A program made the position numbers and the translations under genes. The notes beneath the pieces are model-generated. The model made no database searches and was not told the DNA's origin. It saw only the letters and a list, made by a program, of their open reading frames with translations. Shown one piece after another: positions 9,289 to 17,481 of a stretch of 64,000 nt of DNA. Origin of the DNA: Nitrospirota bacterium (GTDB lineage: Bacteria > Nitrospirota > Thermodesulfovibrionia > Thermodesulfovibrionales > UBA6898); assembly GCA_016235245.1 (NCBI GenBank), contig JACRLO010000038.1, forward strand, positions 1-64,000, written 5' to 3'. Positions within the stretch are counted from its first letter, which is position 1; the number at the start of each line of letters is the position of its first letter.

Positions 9289-11051
9289 TGTTTTCTGATC
9301 GCCTTGAACTTGCAGGCCTTATAACAGGCCCCGCACTTTATGCAGGCAGCCGCATCGATCCGGTGCGACTTCTTCACCTCTCCGGAGACAGCCCCTGCAG
9401 GGCAGACCTTTTTGCAGAGCGTGCAGCCCTTGCATTTGTCTTCAAGAATAGAAAACGTTATCAGCGCGGTGCAGACGCCGGCAGGACATCTCTTCTCTTT
9501 AATATGCGCCAGGTACTCGTCGCGGAAATGGTTCAGCCCGGTGATGAACGGGTTCGAAGCGCTCCTGCCGAGGCCGCAGAGAGATGAGGTCTTCATCAGG
9601 CCGCTTAACCGTTCCAGTGTTGCAAGATCGTTATATTCAGCCATGCCTTCGGTGATCTTTGTGAGCAGTTCAAGCATTCTTTTTGTGCCGATCCTGCAGG
9701 GTGGACATTTGCCACAGGATTCCCTTTGCAGAAATTCCATAAAGAACTTTGTGATCGAGACGATGCAGTCGTCTTCGTTGAAGACAACCATGCCGCCCGA
9801 GCCGACGATGCTTCCGATCTTCGAGAGATTTTCGTAGTCAAGTCCAATGTCGAGCATCGCGGCAGGGATAAGGCCGCCTGAAGGGCCGCCGACCTGTACT
9901 GCCTTCAGTGCCCGCTCACCTTCCATGCCGCCGCCGATGCCATACACAATATCCCGGAACGGCATGCCCATTGGGATCTCGACCAGTCCGACATTCTTCA
10001 CCTTGCCCGACAGGGTAAAGACCTTCGTGCCGGTGCTCTCTTTTGTCCCGATGGACGAGAACCAGCGCGCACCTTTGCCGATGATAAGCGGAATGTTCGA
10101 AAAGGTCTCGGCATTATTGATAACCGTCGGTTTTCCCCAGAGCCCTTTCTGCACAGGGAAGGGCGGTCTGACCCTCGGCATGGCCCTCTTGCCCTCGATC
10201 GATTCCATCAGCGCGGTCTCCTCGCCGCAGATGAAGGCCTCTGTCCCGAAACTGAACTCAATATCAAAACTGAAATCCGTGCCGAAGATGTTCCTGCCGA
10301 TGAACCCCTTATCCTTTGCCTGGGCAATCGCACGCCTGAGCCGTTCAACAGACAGATGGTACCGCTCCCGTATATAGATGAACCCTTTTTCCGACCCGAT
10401 CGCGTAGCCGCCGATCAGGAGGCCTTCAATAATGGCGTGCGGGTTGCCTTCAGCCAGCGGCCTGTTCACCTCGCCCACATTGCAGATGATGTATTTCGTC
10501 TGATCAGGCTGGGCCTTGCAGATCTCCCATTTTGTGCCTGTCGAGAAGCCGCTTCCGCCTCTTCCCCTGAGCCCTGACTGGATGACCTTCTTTATCACTT
10601 CATCACGCCTCATCTTCGAGATCGCCTTTTGTGCGGCCCGGTAACCCTTCATGCCGAGGTAGTCATCAATGCTCTCCGGGTCTATCTCGCCGCACGGACC
10701 GAGTACAATCTTATGCTGTCTGCTCTGAAAGGATTCGTAATCTTCTTTGGTGAGCCATTCGGCAACAGGTGTCCCTTCAAGGATATGTTCGGTTACAATC
10801 CGCTCGACCATGGTCGGCTTGACAGACTGATAGGTAACCTTCTGGTTGTTCATGATGACGTCGACGAGCACGTCCTTGGAACAGAAGCCTCTGCAGCCGA
10901 CTCCCGTATAGCTGCACTTCTTATTGATCTGCGCTTCAATGCCGTTCAGTTGAATAAGCTTCTGAAAAATACTCAGAACGTCTGCGCCCCCGGATGCTTT
11001 TCCTGAAGTGCCGAGACAGACCTTTATCGCAATTGTTTGTGGTTCAGTCAT
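9285..11051 (-). CDS. fdsB: NuoF-like subunit with degenerate FMN/NADH site (copy 2)
   Basis: Same layout as copy 1: N-terminal [2Fe-2S] region (VGCRGFCSKDVLVDV), NuoF core, CGKCPPC...CGLG cluster and C-terminal double [4Fe-4S] ferredoxin (CKGCTLCKKVC, CIKCGACYKAC). The nucleotide site has changed. The canonical CNADEGDPGAFMDR segment is replaced by CNVGEVNRP with a net loss of six residues. GAGAxxCGEET has become GTEAFICGEET, and GRGGAGFPTG has become GRGGSGFSTG. All iron-sulfur ligands are kept and the gene is otherwise intact, so it is not decaying. The likely start is the ATG at 11051, which overlaps the NuoE-like stop. It may still carry electrons but probably does not use NADH in the normal way. 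Confidence 0.92.
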   Translation of the reverse strand: MTEPQTIAIKVCLGTSGKASGGADVLSIFQKLIQLNGIEAQINKKCSYTGVGCRGFCSKDVLVDVIMNNQKVTYQSVKPTMVERIVTEHILEGTPVAEWLTKEDYESFQSRQHKIVLGPCGEIDPESIDDYLGMKGYRAAQKAISKMRRDEVIKKVIQSGLRGRGGSGFSTGTKWEICKAQPDQTKYIICNVGEVNRPLAEGNPHAIIEGLLIGGYAIGSEKGFIYIRERYHLSVERLRRAIAQAKDKGFIGRNIFGTDFSFDIEFSFGTEAFICGEETALMESIEGKRAMPRVRPPFPVQKGLWGKPTVINNAETFSNIPLIIGKGARWFSSIGTKESTGTKVFTLSGKVKNVGLVEIPMGMPFRDIVYGIGGGMEGERALKAVQVGGPSGGLIPAAMLDIGLDYENLSKIGSIVGSGGMVVFNEDDCIVSITKFFMEFLQRESCGKCPPCRIGTKRMLELLTKITEGMAEYNDLATLERLSGLMKTSSLCGLGRSASNPFITGLNHFRDEYLAHIKEKRCPAGVCTALITFSILEDKCKGCTLCKKVCPAGAVSGEVKKSHRIDAAACIKCGACYKACKFKAIRKQ

Positions 11052-11535
11052 ATTCAAAGCCTGTATATTCGCCTTCCTGTTCGAAGCCTTTCACCAGTTT
11101 CACCACCTGTTCCGCATCCATGTTGCCATATACCTGATTATTCAGGATAGCAACAGGAGCAATGCTGCAGGCCCCGATACAGGTGGCATTCTGGACGGTA
11201 AAGGAGAGGTCCCCGGTGGTGTCTTCTCCTTTGCCGAGACTGAGCGCTGATCTGACTTTTTCAAGGATTTTATCCGCGCCTTTTATGTGGCAGGCAGCAC
11301 CGCAACATACGGTTATGGTGTTTTTGCCGGTCGGTTTAAGATGGAACTGGGAATAGAAGGTGGCTATGCCGAAGAATCTGCTTTCCGGGATATCGAGCTT
11401 TTTGGAAAACCAGCCGACTGCTTCCTCGGGAAGATAGCCGAATGCCGCCTCTGTCTGCTGAAGCAGCGTAATAAGGGTACCCTTCGACTTCATATGAGTG
11501 TCGAGAATGGCTTTGAGTTTATGTTCCATGATCAT
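11044..11535 (-). CDS. fdsG: NuoE-like [2Fe-2S] subunit of formate dehydrogenase (copy 2)
   Basis: About 163 residues, first gene of the second formate dehydrogenase module. [2Fe-2S] ligands appear as CCGAACH and TCIGACSIAP; the family motif GYLPEEAVGWFSKKLDI is present. The frame is open up to 11586, but a TATAAT sequence at 11592-11597 puts the likely RNA start near 11585. The ATG at 11535 (or 11529) is therefore the better start and also matches the N-terminus of copy 1. It overlaps the NuoF-like gene by a few bases. Confidence 0.9.
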   Translation of the reverse strand: MIMEHKLKAILDTHMKSKGTLITLLQQTEAAFGYLPEEAVGWFSKKLDIPESRFFGIATFYSQFHLKPTGKNTITVCCGAACHIKGADKILEKVRSALSLGKGEDTTGDLSFTVQNATCIGACSIAPVAILNNQVYGNMDAEQVVKLVKGFEQEGEYTGFEYD

Positions 11536-11591
11536 GATTAACTTGATATTTCGGCCTTCCGGCGTCAGAAGGTCCTGTAAGCGCACGAATT

Positions 11592-11597
11592 ATTATA
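11592..11597 (-). promoter_or_regulatory. -10 element before the second formate dehydrogenase module
   Basis: A perfect TATAAT on the minus strand about 57 bp before the chosen start codon. No good -35 hexamer is seen at 16-18 bp, so an activator-dependent promoter is possible. Confidence 0.35.
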
Positions 11598-11718
11598 CCT
11601 GCTGCAGTTCCCCGTCAGTTATTTAAAATTGCAATACGATTATTTGCATTGCAGGCAGAGGCCTGCGGTGCCGTTTATTCCAAAATGCTCCCGCAATATT
11701 TTATACTGGTACCCGGAC

Positions 11719-12996
11719 ATGAAAAAAATAGGCGGCGACATCAGTCTCATGCCCCTGCCGGACCTGCTGCAATGGGCAGAGACAAGCAAAAAATCAGGCA
11801 CGCTCTCTGTCACATTCCAGGGTGCGAGCAAGGCCTTCTATCTTCAGGACGGGAAAATGATCTTCATTTCGTCCCAGAAAGAAGGGGAGCGCCTTGGGGA
11901 ATTCTTTATGAAAAGCGGCCGTCTTGCGCCGGGACAGATTGAACAGGGTCTCCGGGAGAGCCAGCGTCTCGGGTGTCCGTTTACCGGGTATCTGATCGAT
12001 CAGGGGATCATTGATAAGCAAACACTGGAACAGACTCTCCAGAACCTTGCTGAAACAGCTTTTTCGGATACCCTGACCTGGGAGGGCGGTTTGTTTGAGT
12101 TTTCGGATACCATTCCACCGCTTATTCTTGACGGTCCGATTAAGCTCAATACTTCATTTGTCGTCTTTCAGTCGGTCAAAATATTTGATGAGACTCGCAG
12201 GGATAAGGTCGGAGAAGGACCGACGGTTGGCGATATCATAAAGCAGATCGCAAATAATATCGCGCAGGGAAACATTGAGCTCCCCCCCGTGCCTGATATC
12301 ATGACGAAGCTTAACGCTGCCATGACAAAGGACGATATCTCTGTCCATGACATTGTAAAAATTCTGATGGCCGACCAGATACTCACATCAAAAATCCTCC
12401 GGGTGGTAAATTCGGCCTTTTACAGCCCTTCACGCGAGATAACATCGCTTCAGCAGGCCATTATTTTTATGGGCCTTAAGTCGGTTCTGAGCATTGTGAC
12501 GGTGCATACCCTCAGCAGCATCAGCCCCGCCGCTGCAGACGAGGTGAAGGAGATCCTGCGGCATAGTCTGCTCTGCGCATTTGTTGCCAAAAAGATAGCC
12601 ATTGCCCTGCGGCTGGATCCTGAGGAGGCGTTTGTCTGCGGCCTGCTCCATGACATCGGCAAGACCGTTATCCTTAACCTGCTAACAGACAAGAAAGTGA
12701 CTGACGAGGTTAAGCGGGAGCTTCTCAGGGGATATCATCCGCATGTGGGATATATACTCGGCAGCAGATGGCATTTCTCGGAAGTGATCAAAAACACCAT
12801 CAAATATCACCATGCCCCGCAGGAAGCTCCTGCAAACAAGAAGCTGATCGAAACGGTCTATGTGGCCAATGTCATTGCCAACGGGCAGGATGTTATGGAT
12901 ACGGTGCATAACTGCAGCAACCTTGATTTTGACAAGATCAACGAGATCCTGAGCGACATTGACAATATCAAAGATTCAGTCATCGCGATCATCTGA
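11719..12996 (+). CDS. DUF4388-HDOD domain signalling protein
   Basis: About 425 residues if started at the ATG at 11719 (MKKIGGDISLM), which begins the DUF4388/PATAN domain. The frame extends upstream to 11629 but that part has no domain character. Residues about 5-150 are DUF4388 (LPDLLQWAETSKKSGTLSV, FYLQDGKMIFIS). Residues about 180-420 are HDOD (ELPPVPDIMTKLNAAM, LLHDIGKTVILNLL), a catalytically inert relative of HD phosphohydrolases common in regulators of motility and c-di-GMP signalling. The HD motif is present as HDIGK. There is no clear ribosome site. A -10-like TATACT at 11702-11707 suggests a very short leader. Confidence 0.85.
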   Translation: MKKIGGDISLMPLPDLLQWAETSKKSGTLSVTFQGASKAFYLQDGKMIFISSQKEGERLGEFFMKSGRLAPGQIEQGLRESQRLGCPFTGYLIDQGIIDKQTLEQTLQNLAETAFSDTLTWEGGLFEFSDTIPPLILDGPIKLNTSFVVFQSVKIFDETRRDKVGEGPTVGDIIKQIANNIAQGNIELPPVPDIMTKLNAAMTKDDISVHDIVKILMADQILTSKILRVVNSAFYSPSREITSLQQAIIFMGLKSVLSIVTVHTLSSISPAAADEVKEILRHSLLCAFVAKKIAIALRLDPEEAFVCGLLHDIGKTVILNLLTDKKVTDEVKRELLRGYHPHVGYILGSRWHFSEVIKNTIKYHHAPQEAPANKKLIETVYVANVIANGQDVMDTVHNCSNLDFDKINEILSDIDNIKDSVIAII

Positions 12997-13003
12997 ATGG
13001 ACG

Positions 13004-13026
13004 CCGCTATCGCCGCTCTATAGCGG
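13004..13026 (+). terminator. Weak hairpin after the HDOD gene
   Basis: CCGCTAT (13004-13010) and ATAGCGG (13020-13026) form a 7-bp stem just past the HDOD stop codon. No T tract follows, so termination is uncertain. The rest of the 12997-13193 gap shows nothing recognisable. Confidence 0.3.
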
Positions 13027-13193
13027 GAGACCCTTGTGCCTATGCGCATAGAAGCCGCAGACACCCCGATGCAGCCTCAAGCAAAAGCAGCCGGTGGAAG
13101 ATGAAATCCGGAGAATAAGTTATGGCTTGTGAATTACGGTAAAATCGCTGACCCACCGATGGAACGGTACCACCATATAAAGGAAAAACAACT

Positions 13194-13772
13194 ATGACAA
13201 GAAGTAAATCTGCAGTTTCATCAACCACCACGTCGAATCCCGGGAAGGGCGACTGCCAGTCCCACCGCAGCGGGCTGACCCCCCGGGCGTTGCTGGATTG
13301 GATGGGGCGGCTTCGCTGGTGGATGCTGCTCGGCGTTTTTGCGGTACTCGCCGAGATTGCGACCGCAGCCATAAGTGCCATCCAGATCTGGATCTGGTGG
13401 AGGGCGCCGTTGTTCGACTTGTTCCTCCTCGGCTTTGTGGACGCCGGGCTGGTCTCCCTGATCGTGGGCGGCGCGTTCGTGATCGTCCTCGATGAACTGC
13501 GCATAAATGAACGCCGCGCCCGCGAGCGGCAGGAAGAATTGGTGAACGAACTGCGCACTGCGTCCGTGACAATCAAGACTCTGCGGGGCATTATTCCGAT
13601 CTGCGCATCGTGCAAGAAAATCCGGGACGATGCCGGCTACTGGCATATGGTGGAGAAATATATCCAAGACCACTCTGATGCCCAGTTCAGCCATGGAATT
13701 TGCCCTGCCTGTGTAAAAAAAATTTATCCTGAATATTACGATAAGATTCCCAATAATGAAGAAAAAGAATAA
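13194..13772 (+). CDS. Two-TM membrane protein with cytoplasmic Cys-pair sensor tail
   Basis: 192 residues. Residues 1-40 are polar; two hydrophobic segments (about 43-68 and 73-98) form a hairpin in the membrane. Residues 100-130 look like a coiled coil (ERRARERQEELVNELR). The last 60 residues contain GIIPICASCKKIRDD...YWHMVEKYI...FSHGICPACVKKIYPE, a Cys-pair tail otherwise found at the C-terminus of many PAS/histidine-kinase and receiver proteins in deltaproteobacteria and relatives. Here it stands without any kinase or PAS domain. The two CxxC pairs could bind zinc or sense redox. AAGGA precedes the start. The first 300 bp look more GC-rich than the neighbours. Confidence 0.8.
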   Translation: MTRSKSAVSSTTTSNPGKGDCQSHRSGLTPRALLDWMGRLRWWMLLGVFAVLAEIATAAISAIQIWIWWRAPLFDLFLLGFVDAGLVSLIVGGAFVIVLDELRINERRARERQEELVNELRTASVTIKTLRGIIPICASCKKIRDDAGYWHMVEKYIQDHSDAQFSHGICPACVKKIYPEYYDKIPNNEEKE

Positions 13773-13824
13773 CATGGCAAAAGAGGGATGCGGCAAACTA
13801 TGCTGCTGTACGGCAGCGCAGCGC

Positions 13825-13992
13825 TCAGAACTTCCTGAAGAGCGGGACGTGTTCCTTTTTCTTTTTTGTTTTCTTTGCGGAAGGACAGGTTAACGACTTG
13901 CATAGGCTGCACCGGGTCTCGCTGCAGCCCTGGCAGAAATCGCAGTCAGGACAGGGGTTCTTCTTCTGCAGCAGCACGATCTTCTTCTCCAT
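13825..13992 (-). CDS. 55-residue cysteine-rich protein
   Basis: A short gene with seven cysteines between residues 14 and 36 in the pattern C-x2-C-x2-C-x2-C-x4-C-x2-C-x4-C, followed by a Lys-rich stretch and the end HVPLFRKF. It starts at the ATG at 13992 with AAGGA just upstream. It lies 46 bp after the DUF1847 gene on the same strand, so the two probably form an operon. The spacing suggests an iron-sulfur cluster or zinc site. I do not recognise a named family. Confidence 0.65.
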   Translation of the reverse strand: MEKKIVLLQKKNPCPDCDFCQGCSETRCSLCKSLTCPSAKKTKKKKEHVPLFRKF

Positions 13993-14038
13993 ATCCTTAT
14001 TATAAGCCGCGCCGGACCTGTGGTAAAGAAACCCGGAC

Positions 14039-14755
14039 CTATCTGCGTTCTGTATCCACCTGTTCGGTCAAAAGCCGCCTGTAGTAGAAGTTTTGGCCAT
14101 ACAGTACGCTGACAGGATTATGACCGGTGACGCGGTCCTTGGTGATCAGGGTAGTGACCGGTGCATCAGAGTATTTGGTGAAGAGCATGTCATGGCCGAC
14201 GCAGAGGCCGACGATGATATTCATATCTGTCCCTGCCTCGTTCAGGAGCCGTGCCTGGGCAATGGGGTTACAGGCAGGTTCGAAGGTCGATGGCCGCACT
14301 TTGTCCTCTTCCGTAATGCCGAGTTCGAGTTTGTCAATGCTCCCGCTTTTGCAGCAGACTGAAAGCGGCGTAAAGCCCTGGGCGGAAAGGATGCGGCTGA
14401 GGCGCTCAGTTTCATCGAGCAGACCGATGCAGGTGGCGATGCCTATTTTCTTGTATCCCATGAGTTTTGCGAAGGCAATGGTATCTTCGACCCGGGTCCA
14501 GCGGGCGCGTATCGCGGTGCTTCCTGGCTGATGTTCGTAGCAGAGGCCTTCGACCCGGGTAGCGATCTGGGCCATCTTTGCATCGGTGCTGTCCCCTTTG
14601 TAACGATTGAAGCTCTCCTGAATGAGGTCCATATGTTCCTGCGAGGGACAGTACCCCGGCTTCGATGGTTTTTCGTCGGGATTGGCGCTCCAACAGTTCG
14701 TCTTCCCGTTTTTCTGCCAGACAGCGCCGCAGCTGCTGCAACTGAATTTTGTCAT
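14039..14755 (-). CDS. DUF1847 family cysteine-rich metal-binding protein
   Basis: 238 residues. The N-terminus CSSCGAVWQ...TNCW and the central blocks GLCYEHQPGS, RVEDTIAFAKLMGYKKIGIATCIGLLDE, VCCKSGSIDK, ACNPIAQARLLNEAGTDMNIIVGLCVGHDMLF are those of DUF1847 proteins. They are found in anaerobes and are thought to bind a metal or cluster through the conserved cysteines; the reaction is unknown. The ribosome site is GGAG 9 nt before the ATG. It is followed on the same strand by the 55-residue Cys-rich gene. Confidence 0.88.
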   Translation of the reverse strand: MTKFSCSSCGAVWQKNGKTNCWSANPDEKPSKPGYCPSQEHMDLIQESFNRYKGDSTDAKMAQIATRVEGLCYEHQPGSTAIRARWTRVEDTIAFAKLMGYKKIGIATCIGLLDETERLSRILSAQGFTPLSVCCKSGSIDKLELGITEEDKVRPSTFEPACNPIAQARLLNEAGTDMNIIVGLCVGHDMLFTKYSDAPVTTLITKDRVTGHNPVSVLYGQNFYYRRLLTEQVDTERR

Positions 14756-14810
14756 CCTGAGTATCTCCTTTTTTTGTCTGCCATTTCTGAACAGTGCTTA
14801 TGCCAAGGGC

Positions 14811-16595
14811 CTACGTTTTTGCGGACCGCTGCTTAATGACTTCAACCCCTTCGTTTGCTCTTTTATGGGCAGGGTAAATCCGCAGCGCTTTATCGAAGAG
14901 TCCCTTTGCACGAACAGGACAGTTAAGTGCGAGGTATATATGGCCTGTCTCCGCAAGGATGTCGGGGATATTCGGGGAGATCTCAAGCGCCCTGTTCAGC
15001 GACTGCAGCGCTTCTTTTTGTCTGCCGGTTTTTGCAAAACATAATCCGTAATAATAATGGTATTCAGAGGGGGCACTGTCGAAATAAATAGCAGTTGCAA
15101 AGAGGTGAGCAGCCTCCTGAAATTTTCCCTTCCTGAATTCTGACTTCCCCTCGTCGAAGTTGCCGCGGGCAATATCCGACTTTGCAGTCTCTCCGGTTCC
15201 GGTATCTGCAGCCGGCCTGAAGCGTTCTCCCTGCGGTGTCTCCTCTGCCGCAGATACGGGTGTCCTTTCAGGGGGCGTTACAACATCGGGGACTCTTATC
15301 GGGATGGCCGAATCATACTTCCTTCTCTTTTCATTATCCTTCAGCGTCAGGTATGCCCTGGTGACACTGTTAAAAATAGTAAGCAGTTTCCCTTTGACGT
15401 CCTCGGGCAGGCTGAAATGCCGGTCAGGATGATATTCCCTGGCAGCCCTGTAATAGGCCTTCTTTATCTCTTCTGCCGAAGCGCTTGTATCTATGCCGAG
15501 AATTTCATAATGATTCAACTGCCGGAATTTCAAATCCGTTTCATCGATCTTGTCGATAAGGCCTCCGAAGCTGTCGTCGACAGGGCTGCAGACTTCATCG
15601 GGCGCTACGTCCTGGGGAGGGTCTTCCGTGTCTTTTATCTCGAGAATCCTTGCCTCGACAAGGGCATAGAGGCTCTTCATGGCCTGTATTTTATCCATCG
15701 AAGAGAGCTTGATAATATCCTTTACTGTTGTCCTGCCGTTGACAAAGGAAAGAAGCATTCTGTCGCTGCTCTCCAGCCGAATCTCCTGGAAAAGATTGAG
15801 TGGCGTAGGCGAAAAATCGACCGTTCTGTCAAGAAGATACCTGGCCACCAGCTCCTCATCAGCCGTTTTTTTCAGCTCCCGGTATATTATGTCCGCAGCA
15901 GATATCCTCAGGGTCACGGCCATTCCGGACGGAAGCGGTCCTTCCCGGAATTCAATATCAGCCTGCTTTAATGCAAAGAGGCTTTCGATGATATTGTTTG
16001 CCTGAATCGCGAGCACGGTGGTCAGGTCGGCAGGCTTCAGGAAGCCGGAATCAACGAGAATGAATACATAGCGCTCGTTCGTCTTTTTCCTGCGTTCGTC
16101 TGCCTGGTCATACTGCGTTTGTGTAATGTTACCCTCTTTGAGAAGGATATCACCTAATCGGTGCTCATCGAGATTAGAAGTAGCAAATATCATATTGCCA
16201 TTTTTTATATGGATCTCTCTGATTGCCCTGCCATGCCGGATCTGAAGGACGCCGGTCTTCAGCGTCCTCTGGAGACCGATGAGAATGTCCGAGAGTCTGT
16301 AAAGCGAGAGATTGCCGTTAAGCGGTCCCAGTCTGTCGATGCCTGCCCTGACTGTCTGTGCATGCTGAGATGCCCATATCACCTCCCCCTGCTGTCTGAT
16401 GCCGAGTTCAGGGATATCGAGGTCTAGTATGTCCCCGCGGTTCAGAAGAGGGGAGTTTTCGATGATTACGCCGACACTGTTGAGCGAGTAGTCTACCGTC
16501 CTTGCAGCATAGGAGATCCCTCCATGTCTGAGCGTGAAAGCAGCGCCTGAAGAGTATCTTCTGAAAACTCTTATATCTATGTCTGTATTTTTCAT
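14811..16595 (-). CDS. PilZ - DUF4388 - J-domain - TPR fusion protein
   Basis: 594 residues from the ATG at 16595. The frame opens at 16640, but a TTGACT box at 16647-16652 makes that upstream start unlikely. Order: PilZ-like c-di-GMP domain at about 8-100 (RVFRRYSSG and DYSLNSVG, the second motif spaced more widely than the usual DxSxxG); DUF4388 at about 105-250 (SDILIGLQRTLKTGVLQI, IHIKNGNMIFATS); a J domain at about 375-440 with intact HPD (REYHPDRH); a low-complexity linker; and three TPR repeats at about 490-590. J domains stimulate Hsp70 ATPase. The fusion suggests a c-di-GMP-responsive co-chaperone or scaffold. It sits 55 bp upstream of the DUF1847 gene. Confidence 0.85.
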   Translation of the reverse strand: MKNTDIDIRVFRRYSSGAAFTLRHGGISYAARTVDYSLNSVGVIIENSPLLNRGDILDLDIPELGIRQQGEVIWASQHAQTVRAGIDRLGPLNGNLSLYRLSDILIGLQRTLKTGVLQIRHGRAIREIHIKNGNMIFATSNLDEHRLGDILLKEGNITQTQYDQADERRKKTNERYVFILVDSGFLKPADLTTVLAIQANNIIESLFALKQADIEFREGPLPSGMAVTLRISAADIIYRELKKTADEELVARYLLDRTVDFSPTPLNLFQEIRLESSDRMLLSFVNGRTTVKDIIKLSSMDKIQAMKSLYALVEARILEIKDTEDPPQDVAPDEVCSPVDDSFGGLIDKIDETDLKFRQLNHYEILGIDTSASAEEIKKAYYRAAREYHPDRHFSLPEDVKGKLLTIFNSVTRAYLTLKDNEKRRKYDSAIPIRVPDVVTPPERTPVSAAEETPQGERFRPAADTGTGETAKSDIARGNFDEGKSEFRKGKFQEAAHLFATAIYFDSAPSEYHYYYGLCFAKTGRQKEALQSLNRALEISPNIPDILAETGHIYLALNCPVRAKGLFDKALRIYPAHKRANEGVEVIKQRSAKT

Positions 16596-16749
16596 TACCC
16601 GGTCTGCGCTAAACGTATTTGTCTTAAATATGTTACACAATTATCAAGTCAACGTAACAGGTTTTTGCGCTATGACGTCCCAATCCGGCTTCGGCCTTTC
16701 CCGCCATGTTACAATTATCCATGCATAATAAACGAAGTGATTCCTGATC
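16596..16749. other. Divergent intergenic region
   Basis: Lies between the PilZ fusion gene (minus) and mnmD (plus). A minus-strand TTGACT at 16647-16652 with a poor TATTTA-like -10 about 16 bp downstream is the only promoter candidate. No other structure seen. Confidence 0.4.
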
Positions 16750-17481
16750 ATGCAGATCCCTCCTTATCTGCTGAATGAACATTATGACGACCGCTACTTT
16801 GATGTGGTCAATGCCATCGAAGAAGCGAAGCATATTTTTTTTCTTGGCTGCGGCCTCATGGATATCTTTTCTGGCATGGGACCGGGGAGGAAAGAGTTCG
16901 TCATCGGTGAAACAGGGTTCGGCGCCGGCCGCCTGGTTATTGCGCTTCTGGATTTTCTGGACAGATGCACTATCACCGATCTTTCAATAACCTATAATTC
17001 CGTCGAACTGCATCCGATCAGTTCTGAGAGGATGGTGTCAATTCTCAGCGGGTTCAGGCCACAGACAGGCCCGCTTATTGACCAGTTCGTTGAGGCCTAT
17101 GACCATATCGATATTTCCAGACCGGGGTGGCACCAGATTCAGCTCCCCCGGCCGTTTGGCCGCCTGACCCTGAATCTCTGGATCGGGGAGGCCCTCGAAA
17201 TGGTCCATGCACTCACCGCGCCCTGTGACGCATGGTTTTTGGATGGTCACGGTCCGAAGAAAAACCCGTCTATCTGGCGGCCCGAGCTTCTTCTGGCTAT
17301 TGGAGAAAAGACATTGGCTGGCGGGACCTGTGCAACCTATACGGTTGCCGGAGCGGTGAGAAGGGGCCTCGGCGAGGCAGGCTTTTCGATCGAACAGCGC
17401 CCCGGATTTGGCGGCAAAAAATCAGTGCTCAAGGGGATAAAGCTGATCACTCAAAATCCGCGTAGATTTCACCAAAGTTGA
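16750..17481 (+). CDS. mnmD: MnmD-type tRNA (mnm5s2U34) methyltransferase
   Basis: 243 residues of the DUF752/MnmC N-terminal family, which uses S-adenosylmethionine to methylate 5-aminomethyl-2-thiouridine at the tRNA wobble position. Diagnostic motifs: the SAM loop GETGFGAG and AWFLDGHGPKKNPSIW, matching WFLDGFAPAKNPDMW of MnmC. The FAD oxidase half of bifunctional MnmC is absent, as in MnmD of Bacillus and Aquifex. Its last 35 bp overlap the end of the HD-domain gene on the other strand, so the two transcripts are convergent and antisense at the tail. Confidence 0.87.
   Translation: MQIPPYLLNEHYDDRYFDVVNAIEEAKHIFFLGCGLMDIFSGMGPGRKEFVIGETGFGAGRLVIALLDFLDRCTITDLSITYNSVELHPISSERMVSILSGFRPQTGPLIDQFVEAYDHIDISRPGWHQIQLPRPFGRLTLNLWIGEALEMVHALTAPCDAWFLDGHGPKKNPSIWRPELLLAIGEKTLAGGTCATYTVAGAVRRGLGEAGFSIEQRPGFGGKKSVLKGIKLITQNPRRFHQS

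Noticed and set aside
520-11535. Reading the NuoE/NuoF-like genes as part of respiratory complex I
   Set aside because: They are paired with FdhA, carry extra ferredoxin domains, and no membrane Nuo subunits are nearby.
12997-13193. Possible c-di-GMP riboswitch before the membrane protein gene
   Set aside because: The region is structured in part but I cannot match the GEMM core sequence or its tetraloop-receptor pair.
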